From: Emticicia agri
GTDB lineage: Bacteria; Bacteroidota; Bacteroidia; Cytophagales; Spirosomataceae
DNA length: 64,000 nucleotides
Assembly (NCBI RefSeq): GCF_004168285.1
Contig: NZ_SEWF01000004.1
Location: 62,001 to 126,000, forward strand
Direction of reading: 5' to 3'
Part shown: piece by piece, positions 8,456 through 17,658 of the stretch
How positions within the stretch are numbered: the stretch's first letter is position 1
How the letters are laid out: each line of letters begins with the position of its first letter
Translations under genes and position numbers: made by a program
The notes under the pieces: generated by a model
Told to the model about the DNA's origin: nothing
Seen by the model: the letters and a program-made list of their open reading frames with translations, nothing else
Database searches by the model: none

Positions 8456-10072
8456 TCAAGGCTTATTGCTGTCAACCTTGATTCTTTCTTCCCGATTTGC
8501 CACCTCCCACGCTGTATGAAACACTAATTGAGTTATCTGCCTGTACTTAGGGAAAAGGATTTTTTCCACATCGTCGCCCGGACGATGGTAGTCGGCATGT
8601 ACTCCTGTAAAGTAGAAGATAACAGGTATTTTATGTTTTGCGAAGTTGTAATGATCTGAACGATAATAAAAACGATTAGGGTCTTTAGGATCATTGTATG
8701 TATAATCTAACTGAAATTTCACCGAATTATTGTTTGCTTCTTCGCTTATTTTATGTAATTCAGAAGATAATTTGTCAGAACCTATCAGATACACATAATC
8801 TTCTTTAGGGGCATGTTCTTTGTCAATCCGGCCAATCATGTCAATATTCAGGTCGCAAACCGTTTTGTCTAATGGAATGATAGGCGCTTTGTCGGCATAG
8901 TATTGCGAGCCTAATAAGCCCTTTTCTTCTCCGGTTACGGTCATAAACAAAATGCTTCTGCGTGGTCCGTTGCCCTCTTTTTTAGCTTGTGCAAAAGCTC
9001 TCGCTAATTCTAATACCGCACATGTTCCCGAGCCATCATCATCTGCGCCATTATGAATCTGTCCGTTCTGAATACCAACGTGGTCATAATGAGCAGTAAT
9101 CAATATTACTTCTTCTTTTTTGTCGGTTCCTTCTAAAAAACCTAAAACATTCTGGGTTTCTACAGGCACTTCTCCCCTCTCGGCTTTTACAGAAACGGTT
9201 GACTCTTTCGCACTTCCTGCGGTACTTTTACCTGTAGCAGAAATTTTACTCACCAGTTTATTAAATTTCTTAGGCTTTGTCGAAAGCATTTCGGCAGCCA
9301 TTTCTTTCGAAATATAAAAAGTCGGGTTAGAAGTAGCCTGCTCAGGACTGGCAGCTTCATTGAACGACATACGGTTGAAACGTGACAGCACGGCTTTTCT
9401 TTCAGCCGCTAAAGTCTTGAACTGCGATTCGTCTGAATCAGTTACTACAAAAAACATTTTTGCGCCTTTATTCAGGGCTATGTTCATTTTCTTCTGCAAT
9501 CCGGTTTTCTCTTCCCAGTCAGATTTGCCACCTTCTTTAGTAATATAGTATTTACCCGAGGCATCTTTGGGTTCACCGTCAAGTATAACTATTGCTTTAC
9601 CCTTTACGTCAATATCCTTATAGTCGCTGTAAGTATCTGATTCGATACCGTACCCTGCAAAAATAACTTTCAATGACTCTTCCTGTGGGATACTGGTGAG
9701 TCCGTTAGGGTAATAATCCTTGAAAAATTCTTTTTTCTTATTGCCTATTTTAATATAAGCATCTTTCCAGCCTTTTCTGTAAAGGTTAAAAAACTGAAAA
9801 TAGCCTTTACCGCCTTTTCCATCAGATGCCAGCGGTTGTAAGCCTAAATCGGCAAAACGTTTAGCAATAAAATCAGCGGCTTTTCTCTGACCTTCAGAAC
9901 CCGTATCACGGCCTTCGAGTTCATCAGAAGCAATATAGGTAAGGTCTTTTTTAAGATTGTCTGCAGAGATAGTAGCAGCATATTGGTTTAATTTTTCGGC
10001 AGTAGTACTGCTCTGGGCATAAACAAAAGAACAGGAACTAAAAAAAACAAAGGCTAAGAAGCTTTTTTTCAT
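8456..10072 (-). CDS. Secreted M28-family metallopeptidase
   Basis: The 538-residue product has a signal peptide (residues 1-20, ending YAQ), a PA-like insert in the middle and a C-terminal M28 zinc-peptidase domain. The expected metal ligands are visible in order: AHYDH, GADDDGSG, TGEEKG, NIDMIG and DYHRPGD. Such enzymes act as aminopeptidases in the periplasm or outside the cell. It is transcribed alone, divergent from recQ. Confidence 0.9.
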   Translation of the reverse strand: MKKSFLAFVFFSSCSFVYAQSSTTAEKLNQYAATISADNLKKDLTYIASDELEGRDTGSEGQRKAADFIAKRFADLGLQPLASDGKGGKGYFQFFNLYRKGWKDAYIKIGNKKKEFFKDYYPNGLTSIPQEESLKVIFAGYGIESDTYSDYKDIDVKGKAIVILDGEPKDASGKYYITKEGGKSDWEEKTGLQKKMNIALNKGAKMFFVVTDSDESQFKTLAAERKAVLSRFNRMSFNEAASPEQATSNPTFYISKEMAAEMLSTKPKKFNKLVSKISATGKSTAGSAKESTVSVKAERGEVPVETQNVLGFLEGTDKKEEVILITAHYDHVGIQNGQIHNGADDDGSGTCAVLELARAFAQAKKEGNGPRRSILFMTVTGEEKGLLGSQYYADKAPIIPLDKTVCDLNIDMIGRIDKEHAPKEDYVYLIGSDKLSSELHKISEEANNNSVKFQLDYTYNDPKDPNRFYYRSDHYNFAKHKIPVIFYFTGVHADYHRPGDDVEKILFPKYRQITQLVFHTAWEVANREERIKVDSNKP

Positions 10073-10211
10073 ACGATACTTTAGGTTTGTTGAGTTATAC
10101 TAACATAGTTACTCAGAATTATCCTCTGATAACTTCTGTGTAAAATTAAAAGGATTTTATGGAGATAGGAGAATTATTTATTATTTTGTTAAAAATTGCA
10201 TTAAACTACGA

Positions 10212-12353
10212 ATGACGAAAGAACAGGTTCTTAAAAAATACTTTGGTTACGACACATTCCGCCCACTTCAATCTGATATAATAGATACCATTTTAAACAG
10301 GCAGGACTGCCTCGTGCTGATGCCTACGGGTGGCGGCAAATCCATCTGTTTTCAAGTGCCTGCGATGGTGCTTGAAGGTATTACGCTGGTTATCTCACCT
10401 CTCATTGCGCTGATGAAAGACCAGGTGCAAGCCTTGCAGGCCAATGGTATTCCGGCAGCTTTTATCAACAGTACTTTATCGGCCAATGAGCAGAGAACTA
10501 TTGAAACCCAATGCCGCACCGGAGAATTGAAACTGCTGTATGTCTCGCCTGAAAAACTGCTGACACCGAATTATCTCGACTTTATAAAAACACTAAAAAT
10601 TTCGCTGATTGCGATTGACGAATCGCACTGCGTTTCTACCTGGGGGCACGATTTCAGACCTGAATACACGCAGTTATATGTCTTGAAAGAGGCGTTTCCT
10701 GATATACCTATGGTAGCACTTACAGCTACCGCCGACAGGGTAACCAGAAAAGACATTCTGAAGCAATTGGGTGTACCCGATGCAAAAGTTTTTATCTCAT
10801 CGTTTGATAGACCTAATCTCAAACTTGCGGTTTCTCCGGGACGAAATCGCTTAAAAATCATTCATCAGTTCATAGCCCAACGTCCCAAAGATTCGGGCAT
10901 TATTTATTGTCTGAGCCGGAAGAATACCGAAGAGGTTGCCGAAGGGCTGCGAAAATTAGGTATTGCAGCCATGCACTACCATGCAGGCATTGATGCCAAG
11001 ACCCGCTCGGAAGTACAGGACGCTTTTATAAAAGATGAGATTCAGGTAATAGTAGCCACTATTGCTTTTGGCATGGGTATCGACAAATCGAATGTGCGTT
11101 TTGTAGTGCATTACAGTTTACCCTCAAATGTAGAAAGTTTTTATCAGGAAATAGGAAGAGCCGGACGTGATGGTTTGCCCTCAGATACGCTACTGTTTTA
11201 TAGCTTTGCCGATATTGTTACCCGTAAGGACATGATTGACAAGTCGGAGTTGCCCCCTGAAATGAAAGAGGTGCAGTTAGCTAAACTCGACCGCATGAAA
11301 CAATATGCCGAAACAGAGATTTGCCGCCGACGGGTATTGCTGAGTTATTTTAATGAAGAAGCCCAGAACGACTGCGGCAATTGTGATGTATGCCAGAATC
11401 CGCCAGTAAAATTTGAGGCGACTATTTTTGCGCAAAAGGCTTTATCGGCCATTGCCCGTGCCGATGAAAAAGTAGCTATGGGTTTACTGATAGATATATT
11501 GAGAGGTGCGCAGAACCGGAATGTGTTTGAGCATAATTACCACACCCTGAAAACTTTTGGCGTAGGCAAAGAACTACGCTATGAAGAATGGGCTGATTAT
11601 ATTACCCAGATGCTTAACTCGGGGATTATAGATATTGCTTATGATGAACGACATTCGCTGAAACTAAATACTTTGTCGTGGCAAGTTTTAAAAGGTGAAA
11701 GAAAAGTAGAGTTGGTTAAATTTGAGCCATACGAAGTAAAAAAAGCTCGTCAGGAAGAGGCGGCTCCGAAAGAGAAATCGAAGAAAGAAGTTATCAAAGA
11801 TGCTTTGTTTGATAAACTGAGAATACTACGCAAGAAAATTGCTGATGAATTGAACCTCCCTCCTTTTGTGGTTTTCTCTGATGCTACGCTATCAGACATG
11901 GCACAGAAAAAACCTATCAACAAGATTCAGATGCTGGCGGTATCTGGTGTGGGTGAGCAGAAATTCAAACAGTTTGGTGAGCGATTTATCAATGAGATTT
12001 TAGACTTTGCCAGAGAAAATACCGAACCGGGCAAAACCAGAGTGGTAAAAGGATTTACTTATGTTGAGACTTTAGACCTTTATAATAAAGGATTGGCCAT
12101 AGAAGAAATTGCTCAGAGAAGAAACCTGAGCCCTGTAACCATTATCAGCCATTTGATAAAGCTCAAAGAAGAAGGAAACGATATTAACCTGAAAGACCTG
12201 CTACCAAGCTATGAGTATAACCAGATAATAGCGACTGCCATGCGGCTGAACATGCAAAAAGGCGATGCCCTGAAACCACTTTTTGATGAATTGGAGGGTT
12301 TGTATGATTACGGTAAATTAAGAATTGCTCTGGCTATGTGGGAAGGAAACTAA
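10212..12353 (+). CDS. recQ: ATP-dependent DNA helicase RecQ
   Basis: The 713-residue protein unwinds DNA during repair and recombination. Walker A PTGGGKS is at residues 38-44, and the DEAH-like box is IDESHCVSTWGHDFRPEY. The helicase C domain has GRAGRDG. The zinc-binding cysteines of the RQC domain appear as CRRR...CGNCDVC near residues 372-397. An HRDC domain (PPFVVFSDATLSDMA) and a C-terminal helix-turn-helix region of ~90 residues complete it. It converges on the C1q-like genes with only a 28-base gap. Confidence 0.96.
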   Translation: MTKEQVLKKYFGYDTFRPLQSDIIDTILNRQDCLVLMPTGGGKSICFQVPAMVLEGITLVISPLIALMKDQVQALQANGIPAAFINSTLSANEQRTIETQCRTGELKLLYVSPEKLLTPNYLDFIKTLKISLIAIDESHCVSTWGHDFRPEYTQLYVLKEAFPDIPMVALTATADRVTRKDILKQLGVPDAKVFISSFDRPNLKLAVSPGRNRLKIIHQFIAQRPKDSGIIYCLSRKNTEEVAEGLRKLGIAAMHYHAGIDAKTRSEVQDAFIKDEIQVIVATIAFGMGIDKSNVRFVVHYSLPSNVESFYQEIGRAGRDGLPSDTLLFYSFADIVTRKDMIDKSELPPEMKEVQLAKLDRMKQYAETEICRRRVLLSYFNEEAQNDCGNCDVCQNPPVKFEATIFAQKALSAIARADEKVAMGLLIDILRGAQNRNVFEHNYHTLKTFGVGKELRYEEWADYITQMLNSGIIDIAYDERHSLKLNTLSWQVLKGERKVELVKFEPYEVKKARQEEAAPKEKSKKEVIKDALFDKLRILRKKIADELNLPPFVVFSDATLSDMAQKKPINKIQMLAVSGVGEQKFKQFGERFINEILDFARENTEPGKTRVVKGFTYVETLDLYNKGLAIEEIAQRRNLSPVTIISHLIKLKEEGNDINLKDLLPSYEYNQIIATAMRLNMQKGDALKPLFDELEGLYDYGKLRIALAMWEGN

Positions 12354-12381
12354 AGCAAAGCATCTGACTTATGAGACCAAC

Positions 12382-13062
12382 TTATAACCAGGATACCAAA
12401 TGCCCTGAAAAGTAGGGTCTACCAATTCGTAGTGTCCCAAAAGTAGGAGGATTTTCTAATTTCATTTCTACACTCACTCTCGCTCCTGGAGCCAGTTTTA
12501 ATACTTTCGAAAATTGTATAGCATGTTCGTGAGCGTTATCTCTGACAGGAAATACAAAACTATAACTCCTGTAGTATTGATTTGGCATACTCTCGCTAAG
12601 TTTAAAAACAATCTGCGTATCCTCGGCTGGAGAAAATGAGTACATATCAAACTTGGTATTAAAATCAATTTCATAAATCCCATTATCAGGAGCAATAAAT
12701 TTATTCGGATCAGTGGCAGCATCATTGAGATTAAAATTATTACTTAAATCAAAAAATTCAAAATTAAAAGTGACAGAGTAGAATTGGTCTGACCTTACTG
12801 CCTGTGAGTTGCCATCAGCCGAAAAAGCAGGTGTAGTGCGCATGGTTGTTCCGCTTTCAGGGTCTATCCATGCCGAGCCATTGCAATAGAGTATTTTATT
12901 CTGAGTAGTGTTAAAAACTACTTTACCCTTATCTGCTACCGTACAGGCAGGGTTTGTACTTACTTTGGGTAGTTGAAAAGTATTGGGTTGTATGGTAACT
13001 GCCTGCCCGAAAGTATGAGTAAGAGAAATTATAAAAAAAAATATATAAAGTATCTGTTTCAT
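12382..13062 (-). CDS. Secreted C1q-like protein, paralog A
   Basis: Starting at the ATG at 13062, the 226-residue product begins with a signal peptide ending TFGQ. The N-terminal segment QLPKVSTNPACTVADKGK...ILYCNGSAWID is shared by three neighbouring genes. The C-terminal ~130 residues resemble the TNF/C1q jelly roll: DNGIYEIDFNTKF, then KLAPGARVSVEM, then YFSGHLVSW. Bacteroidota use such domains on secreted or surface proteins. An upstream start at 13128 would place extra basic residues before the signal peptide and was rejected. Confidence 0.7.
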   Translation of the reverse strand: MKQILYIFFFIISLTHTFGQAVTIQPNTFQLPKVSTNPACTVADKGKVVFNTTQNKILYCNGSAWIDPESGTTMRTTPAFSADGNSQAVRSDQFYSVTFNFEFFDLSNNFNLNDAATDPNKFIAPDNGIYEIDFNTKFDMYSFSPAEDTQIVFKLSESMPNQYYRSYSFVFPVRDNAHEHAIQFSKVLKLAPGARVSVEMKLENPPTFGTLRIGRPYFSGHLVSWL

Positions 13063-13245
13063 AGAAGTCTGAGGATTTAAATAGCTCAATTTTCTTTCAA
13101 AGAAACAGGGTAAAGATTTCAAAGTCAATCACGGTAAACCGTGATTTTCTGATGTAAAGCGGCTTAAAACGAGAGTATAATAAAAAATTCAGTCCTTATT
13201 ATAACATTAAATAAAGACTGAACTCAAACCTATCTATAAACAAAT

Positions 13246-13926
13246 TTAATATTTCGCTACCAAATGTCCATCTGCAACTACGCTATTCAGGTATAGCGTA
13301 CCTGAGCCTCCACCATCATATTTAACAGAAAACTTAACTATTCTCCCTGTAACCAGTTTCAGGCTGATACCCAGAGAAATATCTTCTCCGTTAGATTGAG
13401 TGGTTACCGGAGTGGTAAAATAATACGTTTCCCCTGCTCCTTCTTCATCGCCAGAAAAAACTACGAATGTAATCTTGGTTAAGGGGGCTGGAGTAAAACT
13501 ATTTAAAGAAATTCTTGCCTTTAATTTAAACTCATAAACACCATTTTCATGGGCAATAAAAGTATTTGGTAAATCCTGACTATAATTCAGTTTAAAATTA
13601 CCTGCTAAATCATAAGTTAAAAAGGTAAATGGAACAGCTTGAAAAGTGTTGGTTAATGAGAATCCTGAACCATTGGTAGCCCTGAATGCAGGCGTAGGGG
13701 AAAAAGGCGTACCGGTTTCAGAATTTATCCACGATGTTCCATTACAATAATAAATTTTATTCTGAACTGTATTATAAACCTGTTTACCTCTATCGGCCAC
13801 CGTACAAGCGGGGTTAGTGGCAAAACGAGGCAATTGTGAGCCATCAGGCTCTAATGTGATTGACTGGGCAAAACTCTGTGCGAAAAAACCTATTATCAGA
13901 ATTAAAGTAAAAAATGTACGTTTCAT
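13246..13926 (-). CDS. Secreted C1q-like protein, paralog B
   Basis: The 226-residue product has a signal peptide ending SFAQ. The same N-terminal block follows (QLPRFATNPACTVADRGKQ, KIYYCNGTSWIN), then a C1q-like jelly-roll candidate with ENGVYEFKLKA and VADGHLVAKY at the end. Its 5' leader shares TGATGAAACGAA with paralog C, which points to tandem duplication. I cannot assign a ligand. Confidence 0.7.
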   Translation of the reverse strand: MKRTFFTLILIIGFFAQSFAQSITLEPDGSQLPRFATNPACTVADRGKQVYNTVQNKIYYCNGTSWINSETGTPFSPTPAFRATNGSGFSLTNTFQAVPFTFLTYDLAGNFKLNYSQDLPNTFIAHENGVYEFKLKARISLNSFTPAPLTKITFVVFSGDEEGAGETYYFTTPVTTQSNGEDISLGISLKLVTGRIVKFSVKYDGGGSGTLYLNSVVADGHLVAKY

Positions 13927-14162
13927 GCTATTTTGGTTTAATTGATGAAACGAAGCTAAGTCAATTCAGAATCGTCCACAAAAAAGGCTCATTGACTGGC
14001 AGGAATTTATTTGTGAATGGTATTGAACAATGAGTTGAGTGGAATTAGTTAATTTGAAGAAAATACAGAAGTATTTTACTTTATCCGGCTAAACTGAATA
14101 AACTTCATAAATAAGGTCTTCTGCCAATTCTGTTTAACAGAGACCCTATTTAAATGGTTAAT

Positions 14163-14840
14163 TTATTGCTTGGCTATTAAATGACCCTCAAAATATACCT
14201 TATGTATTCTTAGGGTTCCGGTTGCGGGTGGATCAAATACGTGTACTTTTACAAGAATTCGCTCTCCTGCCACTAAATTAAAATCCTTTGCAGCCAGTAA
14301 ATGCTTCCAATTATCATTAGCATAAATTGGGAAACCAGATGAATAATGATAGGTACCAAAATTTCCTTCTCTTACAATCGATAAATATACCCGTGTGGTA
14401 GATTTAGGTGTATAACTTGTCAACTCCAGATCTCCATAAACCTTAATTGAATAAATTCCATTGGTTGGCACAGTAAATCTGTTGGGAAAATCTTCATCAT
14501 TTTTAAGAGTTACGCTATTGGTAAGATCATAGATTTTAGAAGACATTTCAACTTCTGACTCATTGCTTGTCAAAATTTTACTTAAAAAACTGTTTACCTG
14601 AAAAGCTGGTATTACACTTGTTTCTCCTTCTACCTGGTTGCTTACCCAATTGGTGCCATTACAATAAAGTACTTTATTTGTTACAGTATTATAAATCATT
14701 TTACCTTTCTCTGAACTGGCGCAGGTAGGATTAGCAGAAACCTGTGGTAATTGAATGGTATTTGGCTCGATAGTAACCGATTGGGCAAAACTGATTGTGA
14801 GGCAGCCCATAAAAAAGATTGTAAAGATTGTTCGTTTCAT
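14163..14840 (-). CDS. Secreted C1q-like protein, paralog C
   Basis: The ATG at 14840 gives 225 residues with a signal peptide ending SFAQ. The shared block QLPQVSANPTCASSEKGK...VLYCNGTNWVS follows, then a jelly-roll-like domain (TNGIYSIKVYG, NLVAGERILVKVHV, YFEGHLIAKQ). The three paralogs are in tandem, each with its own gap of 180-240 bases, so separate transcription is likely. Confidence 0.7.
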   Translation of the reverse strand: MKRTIFTIFFMGCLTISFAQSVTIEPNTIQLPQVSANPTCASSEKGKMIYNTVTNKVLYCNGTNWVSNQVEGETSVIPAFQVNSFLSKILTSNESEVEMSSKIYDLTNSVTLKNDEDFPNRFTVPTNGIYSIKVYGDLELTSYTPKSTTRVYLSIVREGNFGTYHYSSGFPIYANDNWKHLLAAKDFNLVAGERILVKVHVFDPPATGTLRIHKVYFEGHLIAKQ

Positions 14841-14962
14841 AAAATTGTTTAAATGATGAAACGAAACTATGACACCAGAAAACCATTCACAAAAATTCCT
14901 CAATTAGAGGATAAAAGGCACTATTAAATGGTAGATTTTTTTAATCGAAAGGAAAAGTTTCT

Positions 14963-15319
14963 TCAGGCAGTTTCGGCTTTTTTATAGAGTTCAATCTTCC
15001 TGCCATCAGAATCAGAAGCAATAGCTATGAGGCCAAAATCAGTCTCATTTGGTTCAGCCAGCAAAAAGCCTTGATTTCTTAATACTTCTATTGTTTCATC
15101 AAACGTATCTAATTCAAACCCTAATCTTACATATTTATCTGTTTCGGTCTGATTGTTGGCCAATGGGTAGATTTCAAAAATTAATCCATCAATATCAGCA
15201 GAATAGTGATAGGGCGATTTACCATGTTTATGATACCCGAATGACAAGCCTAAAAGACTATAAAAATCTGCTAATCTTTTGGGGTCTTGTGTACGAATCA
15301 CTATCAGTTTAACTTTCAT
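14963..15319 (-). CDS. VOC-superfamily (glyoxalase/bleomycin-resistance-like) protein
   Basis: The 118-residue product has the typical VOC layout: a RTQDPKRLADFYSLLGLSF opening, a central ...GLIFEIYPL strand and a C-terminal DSDGRKIELYKK ending with the metal-ligand Glu. The exact reaction cannot be told. Its start codon overlaps the stop of the YdeI-like gene by 4 bases (ATGA), so the two are co-translated. Confidence 0.85.
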   Translation of the reverse strand: MKVKLIVIRTQDPKRLADFYSLLGLSFGYHKHGKSPYHYSADIDGLIFEIYPLANNQTETDKYVRLGFELDTFDETIEVLRNQGFLLAEPNETDFGLIAIASDSDGRKIELYKKAETA

Positions 15320-15789
15320 GGTATTCTCACATCTTTGGCGTTATCTTTCAGTTGAGCTATCAGTTTGGCTATATTTCTTTGCATGGTTTCTTCTGTTTTT
15401 ACATAAGACAGGTATTTCAGAATATCTTTTTTACGGGAAGCCGTCAGGCTGTCAAATGCAGCCTCCAGATTATTTACTTGCAAGGCAGTTGCTAATAAAT
15501 CCGGCATCGGATAACGTTTGTCTTCAGTTATGGTATCCTGTTCAATTATAAATTCAGCAACCTCACCCATAGCGGTCTTCCCTCCTTTCATCATCAAGAA
15601 ATTGACAAAAAGCCGATAAGGGGCATTTTTGACAGGCACTAAAGTTTGCGTAAAATCAAAACCATTTATCTTCCCTTTAATTTTGATATAACCTTTTTGT
15701 TTAAGCAATTGCGCCGTGATTTCCTCCGGTACATCAACAGCCCAATTGATTCCGGTCTGGTATATTTTTGCTTTGAATCGGTGAGGCAT
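15316..15789 (-). CDS. YdeI/OmdA-like protein with DUF1905 domain
   Basis: The 157-residue product has an N-terminal DUF1905-type barrel (about residues 1-80, with INWAVDVPEE and YRLFVNFLMMKGGK). The C-terminal OmdA/YdeI-type helical segment contains LTASRKKDILKYLSYVKTEETMQRNI. The family has been linked to bacteriocin protection, but its biochemistry is unclear. It begins 28 bases after the DUF4276 gene and overlaps the VOC gene. Confidence 0.8.
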   Translation of the reverse strand: MPHRFKAKIYQTGINWAVDVPEEITAQLLKQKGYIKIKGKINGFDFTQTLVPVKNAPYRLFVNFLMMKGGKTAMGEVAEFIIEQDTITEDKRYPMPDLLATALQVNNLEAAFDSLTASRKKDILKYLSYVKTEETMQRNIAKLIAQLKDNAKDVRIP

Positions 15790-15817
15790 TGTTAAGAAAT
15801 ATCTAATTTATTTCGGT

Positions 15818-16480
15818 TTAAATATTTTCTAACTTTGAAATCCATTCATTGAATCTTGGAGCTTTATTTCTTATTCTATGTAATCCGATAGCTTCCGAAA
15901 GAATGTCTCCATAAACTACTTTATCATATCCTTTAATAATTCTTGCAAGACGATGAGATGGTGAAGTTTCTCTATTAGTATTTATCATTTCCGGATTATC
16001 GTAATCTTTGAAAGTACGTTCCAGTTCTTTTTTATTAACAATGTCTTCAATTGGAATCTGCTCATAAATAATATGAATATCATTAAACAATAGCCCTTCA
16101 AATTCATGTAATTGAATATACGGAATGAATCTATCATTCAAGTCGATATGAATATCTTTTTTTATATTGCTTTCCAACGAATCCATTCTGGCATTCGGGT
16201 CAGCTATTTTCTCCGTTGTTTTCCATTCAGGAAAGCTAAGTTTCGTAAACAGACCATAATAATCAATAAATGTAGTAACTATGGCGAATATATCTGATTT
16301 TAAATAGATTTCTATTTCTTTTTTAAGAATCGGCCAACTTACAATGCCTCCTTTAGAACGTTTAATTAAAGCTGCTTGAATATGAATATTTCTTTCTTGA
16401 AAATAAGGTTGCAAGACTCTATTACAAAAGGTTTGTTCAGTCTCACCTTCACAAATTATAATAATTCTTTTCATAACCAT
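15818..16480 (-). CDS. DUF4276 (TOPRIM-like) protein, partner of the upstream ATPase
   Basis: The ~220-residue product opens with RIIIICEGETEQTFCNRV, where the Glu after the first strand is the expected metal-binding residue of TOPRIM-like folds. Further conserved acidic positions appear in TTFIDYYG and LHEFEGLLFND. DUF4276 proteins commonly pair with RecF/OLD-like ATPases. The ATG at 16480 overlaps the ATPase stop as TGATG; a second in-frame ATG lies at 16474. The coupling suggests a two-protein complex, probably a nuclease effector with its ATPase (inference). Confidence 0.8.
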   Translation of the reverse strand: MVMKRIIIICEGETEQTFCNRVLQPYFQERNIHIQAALIKRSKGGIVSWPILKKEIEIYLKSDIFAIVTTFIDYYGLFTKLSFPEWKTTEKIADPNARMDSLESNIKKDIHIDLNDRFIPYIQLHEFEGLLFNDIHIIYEQIPIEDIVNKKELERTFKDYDNPEMINTNRETSPSHRLARIIKGYDKVVYGDILSEAIGLHRIRNKAPRFNEWISKLENI

Positions 16481-17547
16481 CAAATAAAATTAGGTTGACC
16501 AGAATTAATAATATTTCTTTTCCACAAATCATCAATTGTATAATCTTCTAACCACAGTTGAAGGGTTTCTGAATTTAGTCTTTTAAATATACTTTCTCCA
16601 TTTATCTGGTCAACAGTAATTATATCCTCCGGTTCAAAATGACTAATTAAATCAGTAGATTGCGTAGCTAATATTACCTGACAACCCTTTGCAGCAACAG
16701 ATTTGATGAGTCCTGCTAATTTTGCAATAGCTGTTGGGTGAAGCCCCAATTCTGGTTCATCAATAATAATAGTCTCAGGCAAATCAGGCTGCATAAAAAG
16801 AACTGTCAGTGCAATAAACCGGATAGTACCATCTGATAAATCATTAACCCCATAGACGGTTGAAGTATATTTACTCTGCCATCGTAATTTTATATTTCCA
16901 TTCGCTTCCGGTCTTAGGAAAAAACCTAAAAAATAAGGAGCTATCGATTGTATTGTTTTTATTATCAGGTTATAAACTTTAGGATTCTCTTTAGAAATAT
17001 TAAATAAGAATGCCCCTAAATTGCTACCTTTCTCATACAGATAAAATTTGTCATTTTCTATATTTGATTCTTTGTTAAAAGGAGAATTTTCACCTGTATC
17101 ATGAAAATGGTATTTGATAACTTGCTTTAGGTAATCAATTATATATTTTGCTCTGGGTAATGACTGGTATTGTAAAACCGATTCGGTACCAAAAGATGCT
17201 ATTTCAATTGTTGGCTCATAGAATCTGTTATACCACATTCCTTCATGTATAAATATAAAACTAACATCTCCCTTTTTTAAAACAAATGAATACCCATTAG
17301 TACTTTTAAAATACAAATGGCATGATATTTCATTGGTTATCTTGTCATCTTTATGCAAAAAAGTATCAATACCTTTAAGAGCTACAAACTCCTGAAGGTT
17401 TCTTCTATATATTTGTTTTAGGAAATCAAAAAAAGAAAGAAAGTTACTTTTGCCACTTCCATTAGCCCCAATAAGAATATTGATTGGTCTTAGTGGCAAA
17501 TCCAATTCCTTTATTGATTTATACCCTTTAATCTCTATTCTTTCCAT
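16480..17547 (-). CDS. AAA/RecF-like ATPase coupled to DUF4276
   Basis: From the ATG at 17547 the product is 355 residues. It begins MERIEIKGYKSIKELDLPLR, then has Walker A GANGSGKS at residues 27-34. A signature-like segment VNDLSDGTIRF follows, and Walker B is ETIIIDEPELGLHP. The motif ILATQSTDLISHF is typical of the AAA_21/OLD-type family. A TTG further upstream is unlikely to be the start, because it lies inside a TATCTTTG promoter box, and AAGAAC precedes the ATG. The gene is coupled to the TOPRIM-like gene downstream. Confidence 0.85.
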   Translation of the reverse strand: MERIEIKGYKSIKELDLPLRPINILIGANGSGKSNFLSFFDFLKQIYRRNLQEFVALKGIDTFLHKDDKITNEISCHLYFKSTNGYSFVLKKGDVSFIFIHEGMWYNRFYEPTIEIASFGTESVLQYQSLPRAKYIIDYLKQVIKYHFHDTGENSPFNKESNIENDKFYLYEKGSNLGAFLFNISKENPKVYNLIIKTIQSIAPYFLGFFLRPEANGNIKLRWQSKYTSTVYGVNDLSDGTIRFIALTVLFMQPDLPETIIIDEPELGLHPTAIAKLAGLIKSVAAKGCQVILATQSTDLISHFEPEDIITVDQINGESIFKRLNSETLQLWLEDYTIDDLWKRNIINSGQPNFI

Positions 17548-17574
17548 ATTGTTCTTCAAATACTGTTGATTTAA

Positions 17575-17582
17575 CAAAGATA
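17575..17582 (-). promoter_or_regulatory. Candidate -7 box for the ATPase/DUF4276 module
   Basis: The minus-strand bases TATCTTTG match the TAnnTTTG consensus exactly, 27 bases before the ATG at 17547. The module therefore probably has its own promoter and a short leader, separate from the ABC exporter upstream. Confidence 0.45.
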
Positions 17583-17631
17583 TAAATTCAACAAATAAAT
17601 ATAGCTTTTAGCAATAAATTGTATAATGCTT

Positions 17632-17648
17632 TATAACTTAAAGTTATA
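17632..17648. promoter_or_regulatory. Palindrome upstream of the ATPase/DUF4276 module
   Basis: TATAACTT and AAGTTATA flank a single A, giving a perfect 8-bp dyad about 50 bases upstream of the promoter box. It could be an operator for the module, or a weak end signal for the ABC exporter, whose stop is 11 bases away. Confidence 0.35.
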
Positions 17649-17658
17649 TCTTTTCTCA

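Noticed and set aside
17548-17577. TTG start for the ATPase (10 extra residues)
   Set aside because: The TTG is part of the TATCTTTG box; the later ATG has an AAGAAC sequence ahead of it and opens on the conserved first strand.
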